A stretch of DNA of 64,000 bases from Blepharisma stoltei (GCA_914767885.1 CAJZBQ010000015.1:849619-913618), one strand, 5' to 3'. Counted from the first letter of the stretch, positions 43,355-54,829 are shown. Numbers and translations: made by a program. Notes: generated by a model from the sequence alone, not told the origin.

Positions 43355-44958
43355 TTAATTTTTATTTTTATAGAAAAGCATATAAGCGCATCTAAAATTC
43401 GGCTTATCAGCAAAAGAAACCATCGAATCGTTATACTCAACTCATGAATTTTCAGCCTCACAATAAGTATAAGCAAAATAGTGCCCAGACAAATTGGTCC
43501 CAATATGACAGATAACTCCATAAAGTCTATAATTGTTGTTTTCAATTGTTATATTGTCTTCTGGAATAAAAGAGGTTGGTGCCGGAGTCAAATAGAAAAC
43601 TAAATTAGCTCGGGTCTCAATAGAAGTTGTCTCAATTGTCATATCTCTCAAGCAGTCACATTTGTCACAATAAAGAGCATTCGCACCTTGAAATCTCTCT
43701 GGATTCTTTAATCCATCTATATAGCTTTGGATACTCCTTATCCTATTTGTAGGTACCACAAAAAACGAGGAGCTTTCTTCTGGAGAGCCTGCATCATGCC
43801 CTCTACAAATAAACCTTTTAACTCTTTTTATCAAAAACAAGTCGAAATTAGGCTTTTCGTCAGCGACTTTTGAGATGATAATTTGGAAAAGCTCTTTAGA
43901 GTCATTTTGGGTGCATCCTTGGAACTAAATAAAGGCTACCATTGAGAATTCTGAGCTTAATTCATTTTTGAATTGGGAAATAGCAGAGGCTAAATTGCCT
44001 GATTTTGATTTCATTAGCTTAAAGATATTAGAAAGATATGTGAAAAAAGGTTGATTTATCCAGGCTACTATACCTTCAAAACCTTCAGTGCTAACTAGAA
44101 TTTGCAATACAGAATTCATATAGCAAGTATTTCCAATATTAGGTAGGCCGCTATTGCAGTTCGCCAGAGATTTAGGTTTTGGGGTACACACGATGCCATA
44201 TGCGTAAGAATTATCAGTTCTTTTGATATCATATGCCGCATTATAGGGGTGAACTATGTTTTTTCTATCATCTTCAAAGCGATTTCTTCGACTTCTCTCA
44301 TTTCCGATTTCGCTAATATTGCTCGGCAATGAAGCTTGCATGCTGGCACTTGAGTTGCTTATGGACTGCTTTTCAGAAGTATTGTATCTACTTTGGAGAT
44401 CATACTTATTCTCTGAATTATTTTCTTTAGTTTGTCTATAATTTGAGTTATCAATTGAGCTCGCATTCCTTTGATTTGGAAGGATTTTTATGTCGCTTCC
44501 TTTGGCTGCGTTATTTGATAAGAATTTGACTTGAAATCGTTCCCGTTTGGCTGATAGCCTGCAATTTTGGTAGGGTCATTATATAAATAACCATTTTTAA
44601 TCTCTTCAATATTGCTCCCAATCGACTTTTGGACAATACTCTCCGTCTTATTCTCTTTTGAAGCTTGGAAATTTTGTAAACTTCAAGCAGGCACAGGATT
44701 TGCTTGAGAGTTCTGATATTTGTCTTCTCGGTAATGCAGGTCCTTATTTCTTCCCCAATTATCTTGAACTGGGCTAGGACTTTTGTAAATACTATAGATA
44801 GCATCATACTGAGAATTCTGAGGATTCTTTACATGATCGAAGTTTTGATTTTCGCTCTTTGGTACTCTATTAAGATTACGGCTTTGTCTCTCATCTTGAT
44901 CTTGGGTTTTATTTCCAAATGTATAACTTACGTCATAATGTCTTTTATCTGTATAATA
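43355..44958 (-). CDS. ubiquitin-specific protease with long Asn/Ser-rich N-terminus
   Basis: TAA at 43355. The catalytic core is complete: SGLPNIGNTCYMNSVLQILV, a 15-nt intron at about 43926-43940 ending in TAG, FQGCTQNDSKELFQIII, ribbon FICRGHDAG and YCDKCDCLRDMT, LSGHYFAYTYCEAENSW and VEYNDS. The upstream about 280 codons are low-complexity, rich in Asn, Ser, Gln and Lys (KNPQNSQYDAIYSIYKSPSP), and probably disordered. One base is missing near 44505 (CCAAAGG where CCAAAAGG would keep the frame through QPK to GSDIKILPNQ), and no in-frame ATG was found near 44958. These may be sequence errors or early decay. GCG-rich upstream DNA separates it from the next gene. Confidence 0.75.
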
Positions 44959-45124
44959 AGAATTTATAAATTATAAAAAGGATTTGGCTAAAAGCAATTC
45001 TGTTTATGATTCCCTTTTCTCTCGCCCAACCATTATTTTTTTATAGGGTAGTTTTATAACTGGACTTCTGCACAATAGATAGAAAATAACAAGGATTATA
45101 TTCTAATTTCGCATCCTTTGTGTA

Positions 45125-46360
45125 TCACGTTTTAAATGCTTCAGCTGATATAAAATCAAGACCCTTAAGCTTAGCAGGCGCTGGAGGAGTCAGGTAGAGT
45201 GATACAATGAGCCAAGCCTCTAGCATTTTCTGGAGGAGCATAGCTAATAGATAGACGGCAGGCAGTTGCGAAGCAAGGTGGAGATAAATACCCTTAAGAG
45301 GTATCACAGGGAGCTTTTCAATAATCCTATTTAAGTACAAGACGAATGGCTTCATGGAAACTAACTGGATCGAATAATAATTGGAGGCTCGATCTACGTG
45401 CAATAACAACAAAAGGCATCAAGTCGACCTGCGCTTTGAAGCTCAGCTTAATTAAGCAATATGATTCTGTATAATGAACATTTAAATTAGTATCTTTTAG
45501 CGCTACATCTCGGGTGACCCTTGAATTGATCTTAATATTTTGGTTTGTAATTTTTAATTTTTCTTCGTTCTGGTTTGGCTTTTGTTGAGGTGCTTGAATA
45601 GTCTTTGAAGATCCAGAACTTTGTTTTGGTTCTTGTGGCTTTGATGGCGTGCTTACAACTTTGCTAATTCCACTTCGACTTTCAGGCTTGCTTACGCCAG
45701 CATTGCTAGAATTTCTTGAGTTTGCATTAGATGACAATTTATTGCTATAGATGATACTTCTTGCTTTATCTTCATTTCCTTTTTTCCCTGAACTTTGACT
45801 TAGTTCTTGCGGTTTTGGTGGCGTGCTTAAAACTCTGTTATTTCCACTTCACACAATATTAAAAATGTCAGTTAGAGATAGGTCCTAGACACCTCCGCAG
45901 GTAGGGACCTATTTTCGAGCTTAGTGATAGAGGCCGTACCTCTTTAGTCTCTTTTAAGAGAGTGGAGAGGTCAGTGCTGAGTCTGACACTGACTAGAGAA
46001 GTCTTAACGGACTTGCTAACTTTAACTGTTCAACGGCTAGGCCGGTCCACCTACCGTTGTTCAGAGCTGTTAAACAAGTTGGACCTCAAGCGAGGAGACT
46101 GCATCCAAGAGTAATTCATTTAAAATTAAACTTTTACTTAAATTTCCACTTCGACTTTCAGGCTTGCCTAAACCAGTATTGCTTGAATTTCTTAAGTTTG
46201 CATTAGTTGACAATTTGTTGCTATATGAGATACTTCTTGCTTCACCTTCATTTATTTTTTTCTCTGTTATAGATTGGGTTTTTGGATTAATTGGTCTTCT
46301 TGGAATATCAGCATTCAAATAATTATGATTGCCTTTGACCGGACCTGGAAATTTTCTCAT
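45125..46360 (-). CDS. uncharacterised protein with internal repeats, split by a 291-bp insertion
   Basis: ATG at 46360 (MRKFPGPVKGNHNYL). After removing the insertion 45851-46141 with one 11-bp duplication, and a 16-nt intron at 45350-45365 (GTTAGTTTCCATGAAG), the frame is open to 45125 and encodes 305 residues. The first half has two copies of a unit containing (E)ARS.SYSNKLS and NSSN.G..KPESRSG, then Pro/Lys/Gln-rich linker. The second half looks globular (INSRVTRDVALKDTNLNVHY, FVVIARRSSLQLLFDP, LNRIIEKLPVIPLKGIYLHL, a hydrophobic AVYLLAMLLQKM). I do not recognise the family. It lies tail-to-head behind the USP at 43355 on the same strand, so a link with the ubiquitin system is possible but unproven. 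Confidence 0.65.
45851..46141. mobile_element. 291-bp insertion with 11-bp target duplication (retroposon-like)
   Basis: Flanked by ATTTCCACTTC at 45840-45850 and 46142-46152. Excision leaves PESRSGNNRVLSTPPKP in frame. It is GC-richer than its surroundings and full of hairpins (TAGGTCC..GGGACCTA; GTCAGTG..CACTGAC; GTTCAACGG..CCGTTGTTC). There is no terminal inverted repeat or coding frame. The duplication length fits target-primed retroposition of a structured RNA, i.e. a SINE. No clear Pol III boxes or poly-A tail were seen. Confidence 0.65.
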
Positions 46361-47334
46361 TTCTATAAATTAAGGTTACCGGAAAAATAAGTTACAAGAT
46401 TTAATTAGAATAATTCCTATAACTATTGAAGCAATTATTTTATGCCTTATTATACTGAATAAAACATACCTAATGATAACTGTTATTTATTTAACATATA
46501 AAATATGATAACGACTAACCAGTATGAATGTTTCTATTTATTGTAATTAGGCTTATATCAATAAGATAAAAAATTATATCTAGTAAACTAAGTCTAAAAT
46601 TACTTTGTGAATATTTATCAAATCAAATTTCAACTTTGCTTTTCAAAATAAAATTATAGATTTAAATATCTCCAAGTCATTAATATGAATTATTATATAA
46701 TTGATCACTAGCTTTATGCTTTTAGCTAAATAAATATCCTTCTAATACAAATGTGCTCTTTTAATATGATAGCCTAAAATTCACTTAGACTATCTGTGCT
46801 GCCAATACAAGGGATCAAGGTATAAAGGAACTCTGAGCTTCAAGTAATTTGATGTGCTATTCTACCTAAATTTTAATATAGAAACTGCTGATAATTTTTT
46901 TAGATTATGCTCAACTTTAGCATAACTGATTAATTCAAATTCTTTTTCATTAGTTTGAGGTTACACCAGCTAAGATCATATCTATTGTCAGTGATTTAAT
47001 CAGTAGTAAATTTGATTCTATAAATTTAACATATTTTTCAACGCTAAAAGATAGTTTAAATGTTTAGAAAGATTTTAGAAGAATTTTTGATCTTCCAAGT
47101 CTTAAACTGAATATGCTAAGAAAATTCGTCCTCTATTTCAAATTCATCTTGATAAAAGCAAATACTGATGATCTTTTATAGATTAAGCTACTGTAAATAT
47201 GCATCAGAATAAAGTAATAACTTTCTTTGCAATTATTAAAAGAAAATATAAAATTTATTCTAGATATTTGTTGGCCTCAAGCATAAAATATTTAAAATTT
47301 AATTCTACAAATTCAAGTATGAAAAACATAGAGA
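46361..47334. other. long non-coding stretch
   Basis: AT-rich with no recognised gene or repeat. TTCTACAAATTC, resembling the other upstream motifs, lies about 25 bases before the USP start at 47335. Confidence 0.5.
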
Positions 47335-48273
47335 ATGATGATATTAAATTTTCTTAGGAAGATTTTTGGCTACTTTTTCGATTCTCCAAGGCCTATAATA
47401 AGTATACAAAATTTACCAACTCTAAGTATTGTTCCTGAAAAAAAGCTAGTATTTCCTATTTGAGCATCCCAGCCAGATGGCATAAAATCTCATAAACAGG
47501 GACTCCCTAATGTTGGGAATACCTGTTATTTAAATGCTCTTCTACAAGTATTATCAAGCACTCCAGATTTTGTTCAAAAATTACCTTCAAATTCAAAAAT
47601 ATGTGTTTCACTGTCAAGAGTTATATCATGAGTCCAACAGAAAGGCAGACTTTCAATTTTCGCTGAAATAAAAAAGCTTCAGCTATATTTATTTCAAGAA
47701 TTCCGCATGGTAATAAATACGTAGTTTAACGAGCACTCAGAAAATGACCCAAAAGAGCTTTACTTATCATTAATGGGCCTTTTGCCAGATTCAAGCGATT
47801 TCTCTATAATTTTATATAAGAAAATTCTATGCAAACTATGCCACAATTTTTCAAATTTAGAAGAGCCATCTCTCTTTTGCATTCTAAAAAATCCATCAAA
47901 AAAAGAAATTGAAGAGAAATTAAAAAATCTCGAAGAAGAAAAAGAGTATAAAGGGGGAAATTTATTGTATTGTGAAAATTGCTCGGCAAACAGGGAAATG
48001 GTAATGAGCACCTTTGGCATAAATATACCAAACATTTTTGTATTTTATATTGGGAATGTGTTGGGCAAAAGAGCTCAAGGAGCTTATAATTTCTTTTATT
48101 GTGGTGATAAATTTGAGCTATATGGGGTAATATGCTATTATAATAGTGGGTGTAGGCATTATATTGCATATACATTAGATAATGCAGAGTGAATGCAATA
48201 TAATGATGACCATATTAGCTACTCATCACCTGATTTTGAGCATGCTTATATGTTATTTTACAAAAAGACATAG
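47335..48273 (+). CDS. compact ubiquitin-specific protease
   Basis: ATG at 47335, TAG at 48271-48273; 307 residues after the 15-nt intron at 47710-47724 (GTAATAAATACGTAG). Boxes are QGLPNVGNTCYLNALLQVLS, SENDPKELYLSLMG, ribbon CKLCHNFS and YCENCSANREM, CRHYIAYTLDNAEW and MQYNDDH. TGA encodes Trp three times. All catalytic residues are present. The lead segment MMILNFLRKIFGYFF is hydrophobic and could be a short membrane anchor. The start is chosen because an upstream ATG (47319) runs into TAG. Confidence 0.85.
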
Positions 48274-48461
48274 CAAGCTAAATATATAATGTATTTAACT
48301 TTTTACCTTGTATGCAATTTGGCATGCTACTAACTTAAATGCCCCCTAATAAAATAGATATTATTTTATTTTAGCTAAATTTCTCATTTAAACACTACAA
48401 ACTTTCTTCAAATCTTTACCTATTTATTATTTTAAAATAAAGTGATAATTGTAGAATGTAT

Positions 48462-48880
48462 AAAAATATCCTTAATAAAATGATTCATATAGCGCAAGAA
48501 TTTAATAAGCTCAAACGAACTACATAAAGGAATCGAGTTAATATAGGACAAGTTTTTCCATTGGAATGGACTGCTGATAGGCCTTAGAAACTCCTTTGAA
48601 GTTGGCAAATTTCGATTCAAGCTAATTTTCTATTCCAATTCTCCAACTTCTCTTCCGAATTTTTCTTCAAAACAAGAACTTTCCACCCAAATGTGGACTC
48701 TGACGGGAAAGCATGCACACAAGTTCTCAAATTCACTTTGAGGCCAAATATATCAATAAGCAGCATCTTGAATTCTATATGCGTTTTGCTAAGAGAGCCC
48801 TAACCTGATGCAGGGTATTTTAACGACGCAAGCCTTAGAAAGCAATGATAGGTTTACAAATTTCGTGAGGAGCATAGACA
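48462..48880 (+). pseudogene. E2 remnant
   Basis: Several short frames match E2 sequence in order: FFHWNGLLIGL, KFRFKLIF, then TFHPNVDSDGKACTQVLKFT and SSILNSICVLLREP followed by TAA and PDAGYFNDAS. It is closest to the E2 at 53762 (FHPNVDSNGKACTMLL). Multiple stops and shifts, so not functional. Confidence 0.8.
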
Positions 48881-48889
48881 GCCACTCTT

Positions 48890-49581
48890 TTGCAGTGGCT
48901 TTATATGGAGTTTATAATATTATGAGAGAAAAAGAGATATCGAGCAGAATTTAAGGATTTTTAAAGATCAAGCTAACCAAAAATTTTCATTCGTAAGCTC
49001 TATGCAGCTTGATACATTTGGCCACCAAGATTCAAAAGAGTTTTTAGTGTGCCTTTTATCAACATTAGAAGAGCTTTCTAGCGTAAGTTTGTCAAATATC
49101 ACTCCAATTCAAGAGTCTATATGCATGAGTTGTATAAAGTCCCTACCATAATCAAGAAAATCAAAGCTTTTTTACGATTCCAAATAACCAAAAATCAAAT
49201 CAGATGCATTTAAGAGACTTCAATGCAAGGTATAGAATTTTAGAGGAGATAATATACTCCATTGTCAATTTTGTGAATCTCTGAGGAATATAAGTATTAA
49301 AACTAAGAGAATTTTATTCTGAAATGCTAATTTTTTATCTGCCAGCTTATAAAAATTTTCCTAATGCCAAAATTGAGGGAAAACTGAAGTTAGAAGAGTA
49401 TGAATTCAGTCTCTATGGTTTTATATGAAGCTATGGCTCTGGAAATATTGGGCATTATACAACTCATATTAAAGATGGGAATGTTTGGAGATTATATAAT
49501 GACTCAACTGTAAGTGATAAAAGCTATGATGCAGGAAATAGCTATTTAGTTTTTTATTTATTAAATAAGTCGAGGACTTAA
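48890..49581 (+). pseudogene. USP remnant without the Cys box
   Basis: It follows the E2 remnant. A typical 15-nt intron (GTAAGCTCTATGCAG) is still seen near 48989, before TFGHQDSKEFLVCLLS. Then CMSCIKSLP, a stop, HCQFCESLRNIS, and an open tail with EFSLYGFIW, NIGHYTTHIKDGNVW and RLYNDS. No GNTCY box exists upstream, where the E2 remnant lies instead. Frame breaks separate the parts. Confidence 0.78.
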
Positions 49582-49775
49582 AAAATCCATAAATAATTTC
49601 AGTTAATTTTGTATCGTATAATGTAAATTTTCTTTTATTTCAATTATAAAAGAATTAACTTAAATTAACAGGATATATCCTTTGCGAATTAGAAAAATAA
49701 ATACTCATGCGCAAGGTTTAGCATATAACTATTTATTGAAATCTAGTTCCATTATTAAAATTTATAGAAATCAAA

Positions 49776-50216
49776 ATGCAACGACTTATGGACGAGTTTA
49801 TCAATCTGCAAGACAGACCAGAACCTTATATCACTATAAACATAATAAATCACTCATTTTACAACTGAAAAGGAACACTTAATGGCCCTGATGGAACCCC
49901 ATACGAAGGTGGCCTATTCGAGTTCGAAATTACATTTCCACCAAATTTCCCAACAAGTCCTCCTGAATTTCTTTTTAAGACGCCAATTTTTCATCCAAAC
50001 ATTAGATCTGATGGGCACGTTTGTTGTGAAATCTTTTCAAATGCCTGAAACCCAAAAGTCCCTGTTAGAAACATCATTTCGTATGCAGTAGGATTATTAA
50101 ATGAGCCTGAACCAAGAGCAGGATACCAAGGACCTGCCACAGAATTATGCTTGAAGAATCGAGAAGATTTTAATAGGGAAGCAAGAAGATGGACTTTTGA
50201 GCATGCAATGGGGTAA
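49776..50216 (+). CDS. ubiquitin-conjugating enzyme E2
   Basis: 146 residues, ATG 49776 (TTTATAGAAATCAAA before it), TAA 50214-50216. Intact with TGA as Trp (FYNWKGTL, NAWNPKVP). Markers: MQRLMDEFINLQDRPEPY, NGPDGTPYEGGLFEFEITF, TSPPEFLFKTPIFHPNIR with HPN, and the active Cys in DGHVCCEIFSNAW. There are two adjacent cysteines, the first aligning with the catalytic position. The C-terminus WTFEHAMG resembles the HTYRHAMG end of the E2 at 38978, so these two and the one at 37959 form one subfamily. Confidence 0.92.
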
Positions 50217-51336
50217 AAGGACAATTAAGATAATAAATTCTAGTAAATCTTAAGAATTTTTAATTATCATTTTAAAATGTTTAGTAAGAGGTCTTAAGGT
50301 TATATAAATTGCAAAATACGAATACAGTGCAAAACGTATCACTGTTTTGAAAGACGATAAGTGATTAACTAAAAGCATTAAACTTATAAAATTAGAGTAA
50401 AAGAGTCCAGCACAGATAGTAAGATTTACATATATTTCTGCAAGAGCATTGCTTGTCTTGGTCGGATAAGATATTAAATATGAGCATCTGATCTTTAATC
50501 ATATATTCAAAATTTAATTATATCAATGATAAAGGTAATTAGAATTGGCCTATATAATAAGAATGAATAAAACTTATTTAGATTTTTACTCCTTAATATA
50601 TTGCTTTAGAAAACCGTATATTGATTAAGTTCTTATTTTGTTAGGCATAATCTAATAATTTGAAATCAGCTAGAGAAATTGGAGTTGCAAATACTGGGTC
50701 CCTTAAGTTTGCGAATGCCTACTATATTTGGAATTTTCATATTGTCTATCGTTCATCAGCTAAAAGTTAAAGCCAATTCTCAGGCACAGCTAAAGTCAAA
50801 TAATTGTATATGCTATAAAGGGCACAATTTCTAAACTAAACCCTAATTCTAAATTTAATTACTGATTCTATATCATTCAAAAATATATAATTTTTATCAA
50901 TCAAAGCTGATTGGCAAGCCACTTAAAATGCATCCATAGCTTAGACTTAGAAAGAAATCCTGTGCTTCTTGAGGGCTTTAGTCAAGAGAAGTTATCTAAA
51001 ATGAAATTTGTAGAGTTCAGAAAGTCTTTTCAGAAAATCAGATTTGACAGTGAATCTTAATGTAAATATAAGCATAAATCAAAGCAATATTATGCTAAAA
51101 TAAATTATAGAATCATAATTATTTCCTTATCATATTTAGACTTTAGACCACTAATCAATTTTCTTTATATATTGGTTTTATATTTGTGAATATTTATTGA
51201 AAAAAGGGTAAATAAATTGAATTTAAATTAGTGCCATCATATTTGCATTGCAAAAGAGTAAATTCCAGAAAATAAGGCATTGCTTTTACTATAATTAAAA
51301 AAACTCTTAAATCGGACATCCAATAAAGTATAGAAA
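50217..51336. other. long non-coding stretch
   Basis: Over 1 kb of AT-rich DNA with no gene or repeat recognised. GTATAGAAA directly precedes the next start codon. Confidence 0.5.
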
Positions 51337-53238
51337 ATGTCTGACGCACGAGTTTGAAAATTTTGCATCGCAGTCAATCTCACTTATTCCCTTAAACAAT
51401 TTATCAATTTCGAAACCAATCTGTTGCTGTCTGAAACCTTAAATCAGGTACTAAATTCCTTACAATGAGATGAACAAAATCAAAGGGAGCTAGCCTTTTT
51501 ACGAGATGAGCTAGACCAAGTTTTAATAGATAATAGCTGAACTATTTCATGCATTGAAAAAGATCTTATTGATTTACCATTACAACAAAAGATCTTCTGT
51601 GCTGCTGATAAAATAATGATTTTAAAAGATCTTCCATCGAGAATTTGCTCAATTAAAATAAAAGAAAATGAAAATAGCTATTTTCTTGTCGCAGCGCTTT
51701 TAGAAAATGGCAAAGCACTTTATCATTGGAAAGATGAAGATTGATACAAAATTGGGTTTGATAAGTCCATGCCTGATGAACCGCATTATTTTTACTTTTG
51801 CGAGGCTCCTCTACATGATATAGAGCGGATTTTAAACTCTAAATGCTATGAAAAAATATATTCGCTGCTTAGAGACTCGCATACCGAAAATGAGTCTCTA
51901 CTAGATATTAGTGAAGCATCTGAAATAAACCAAAGAGCTAGCATAGATGAAAGTAAAGAAAGCAATGAAATTATTGAAAAAGGGGTAAAAGATACAAAAA
52001 ATCAAGAATTACAAACTGAAATTGACAATGAGCAAGTCTGCAAACTTAAGCTATCAATTAAAAATTTACAGCAAAATGTAAAAAAACTCGAAGGTTCAAA
52101 TCAGAAATCGCAAAACCTAATAAATTCTTTGAAACATGAAATTCATGAGCTTAAGGAGCAAAGAAAAGCCTCAGAAGATATAAAAAATAAATATGAATCG
52201 GAAATCGCTAACCTTGAAAAAGAAAAGAAAGAAATGCATGACACCATTCAGCTCCTTCATAATCAAGGACAACAAATGAGCGCGGGCCATAATTTCCAAC
52301 TAGTCCAATTGGAAAAATTAAATCACGATTTAGTTTATGAGAATGAATCATTAAGAGAAGAATGCAGAAAACTTAAAGAAAGTCAAATAATTGAGCTACC
52401 TCCCAATCGTAAGCACGGCCTTCCTAATTTAGGAAACACCTGCTATTTGAATTCTCTTTTACAAATATTTTCGAGTACTCCTGCCTTTGAGGCTGCACTT
52501 CAAAGTTTAACCCAGCCATTTTCAAAATCTCTTAAAGACCTTTTGCTCAATATGAAAAAGGACAACAGCCCTCGGACTATTGGAGGCTTGACAAAGTTAT
52601 TTTTATCAAATCTGGTGCAAAATTATCCGTTTGTAAAAGTTATTTAGCTTGTAGCTTACACTCAGCAAGATCCTAAAGAAGTTTTGAATATGATTTTAAG
52701 CAAATTAGGAGAAGAACAAAGGAATTTTGATATTTTTTCAATTGTTTTTGAGCAAAACCTAATATGCAGTAAAAAGCACAAATCAGCTTATTCAGATGTC
52801 AGCTCATTTTTAGTAATTCCTCCACAATATAAAGAATACCCAGAGAATTTTATCCTCAGCAAAATTAATAATCCTTCAAAGATTAAATCATTTTGCAGTC
52901 CATGCAAAAAAGAAGCTGATATTAGCATTTCTGCGACTCTACCCGTCTACCCACAACATCTTATCTTTTATTTTCCAGCTTCTCCTCAGGCTCTAAAACC
53001 TTATATTCATTTTAATAAAAACAATTGATATGAATTATATGGAGCTATTTGCTATTATCAAGAAGAAAGCTTTCATTATACTGCATTAACTAAAGATGGA
53101 GTTGATTGAAATGAGTATAATGATGAGCACGTTGAAGCTAAAAGCATAAACCCATCCCTAGTATTTTTAGCATTTTATTCTAAAGCACCTCCATCAATTC
53201 CTGGTACAAAGGCTGCTCCCATCCCTACATCTGTTTAA
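51337..53238 (+). CDS. ubiquitin-specific protease with N-terminal domain and coiled coil
   Basis: ATG at 51337, TAA 53236-53238; 628 residues after the 15-nt intron at 52633-52647 (GTAAAAGTTATTTAG). Residues about 1-150 (MSDARVWKFCIAVNLTY, ENSYFLVAALLENGKALYHW) correspond to the N-terminal region of the genes at 19012, 34863 and 58575. A coiled coil follows (LKLSIKNLQQNVKKLEG to ENESLREECRKLKE). The core has HGLPNLGNTCYLNSLLQIF, TQQDPKEVLNMIL, ribbon CSKKHKS and CSPCKKEAD, ESFHYTALTKDGVDW and NEYND. Active-site residues are complete. Coiled coil plus protease suggests dimerisation or docking on a complex. Standard-code reading would break it at five or more TGA codons. Confidence 0.88.
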
Positions 53239-53761
53239 AAAAATTTGAATAAATAAAATGGCATTCAGTTCTAGAGAAATAAGCTTTACTAGTTTTCTCT
53301 CCTCATGAATTTTATTTGTGGGATTTGGTTTTAGCTGGAGAACTTCTGCACAGCAACAAAGGTTTAACTTTAGTCGCATAGGGCTAGAGGAAGTGCTCCT
53401 TAGCGCATTCAAGCTAGAGAAACTGCTCCTTAGCGCATTCAAGAGGCTTGGGTTTTTTCCAATCAGCACACCGGAGAAGGCAATTCTTAAGAGGAATATG
53501 CGCAGGAACTGATTTTGGCAAGAGCAACGGGTGAGAAGTTTCGCTTTGAAATGGTAGGAGCATGCCAAGGAAGGCCTCCCATGTGTTACGGTATTTATAT
53601 GGTGGAATGGCCCATGACGTAACTAGTTCTTCATAATCCTTGTTAAAAGGGAATGAAATCCGAACAGCTTAATCACCAAATTTAAGTTAAGTTAAAAAAA
53701 AGGAGAAATGATTCTAGCGTATATTTCGCATTACTTTCTATAATAATTATTTTAGAATAAA
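53239..53761. other. GC-richer non-coding stretch with a 30-bp tandem repeat
   Basis: Non-coding DNA between convergent genes. 53320-53660 is GC-richer and includes the duplicated unit 53383-53442. Only short frames occur; it may be a repeat insertion or an RNA. Confidence 0.45.
53383..53442. repeat. two tandem 30-bp units
   Basis: GCTAGAGGAAGTGCTCCTTA then GCGCATTCAA is repeated immediately as GCTAGAGAAACTGCTCCTTA then GCGCATTCAA, with two mismatches. Single local duplication. Confidence 0.85.
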
Positions 53762-54199
53762 TTAAACTGCATACATATGCGTCCACATCCTAGCTATTCT
53801 TTCATATTCCTCTTTATCAGCGCTTCTGACTGCAGTTGCATCATTAAGGTATCCATCCTCAGTGCTAGGTTCACTCATCAGCACACAAATGCTATCAAGG
53901 ATCGATTTTACTGTTGTTGTGCTTTGCCACTTGTAATTAAGCAGCATTGTGCAAGCTTTGCCGTTCGAGTCCACGTTTGGATGGAAAATAATCGTTTTGA
54001 AGTAAAACTCTGGAGGACTTTGAGGGAAATCTTGAGGGAAAAGAATCTCAAATTGGAATCTTCCGCCTTCAAAAGGAGTTTCTGGTGGGCCTATTAGTAC
54101 CCCACCTCAGTGATAGAAATCATTGTTGATTAAATAAACTAATAAACCGTCAGTTGGATCTTCACAAAATTTTGCGAAATCGGCCTGGAGCTTTTGCAT
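53762..54199 (-). CDS. ubiquitin-conjugating enzyme E2
   Basis: Starts at ATG 54199 (MQKLQADFAKFCEDPTDG) and ends with TAA at 53762, 145 residues. An upstream in-frame ATG at 54232 would add 11 residues, but the TTATAATTCTACATAT motif lies between the two, so the second is preferred. Markers: YHWGGVLIGPPETPFEGG, FPQDFPQSPPEFYFKTIIFH with HPN following, and the active Cys in NGKACTMLLNY. The C-terminal helix reads RIARMWTHMYAV, like the E2 at 32040 (AAEWTRLYAI). Intact with TGA as Trp in YHWGG. The remnant at 48462 is its nearest relative here. Confidence 0.9.
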
Positions 54200-54417
54200 A
54201 TATGTAGAATTATAAATAATAATTTTTTGCATTAGGGCCATAAAGAAATTAAAAAGTTTAAAATAAATGAATTAGGAAATGCATCTTGTGTTTTTATTGC
54301 TTCATTCTTATATGATAGAGTCTTCATGTCTTTCGCTAACTATTTTTCTATTTATCCAGAAATTGCTAAATTAGTCTTAAGTCCCTTAATATTTCTGGAC
54401 TCAGGAATTTTGCCTAA

Positions 54418-54722
54418 CTCCCCCTCCGTGAGTAAAACAAACATTAGAAAAATCCCTATTATTTGACCAAAAACCCACCCAACAAAAAATTTTTTAATTG
54501 AAAATTATTTTTATGAAAAAATGGTGATATATAAGTGATAATTAGTAAAATAAAATCTCTAGTTAATTCCATTTAATTAACAGCTTGCATTTTAAAATAC
54601 AAATTTAATAAATTAAATTAATATTTGCTTTCCGGTTTTTGAGAATTGGGATTTTATTTCGAAAAAAATTACAATAAATTTATATATAGAGAACAAAATT
54701 TTTTTTTTGCTCACAAGGGGGG
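54418..54722 (-). mobile_element. family A MITE, copy 9, eroded
   Basis: A 305-bp reverse-orientation copy with TAA at 54415-54417 and 54723-54725. The inner left word is lost and the right hairpin is reduced to GAACAAAA...TTTTGCTCACAAGGGG. It lies about 100 bp upstream of the E1 gene. Confidence 0.75.
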
Positions 54723-54829
54723 TAAGCTGATTTTCCCATAAACCCATCCTTACTTTACCTCGTTGCTCATATTTTCATCTTTATTCACACTTTTAACTGA
54801 GAACTAAGGATTCTACATTTTTGTTAATA

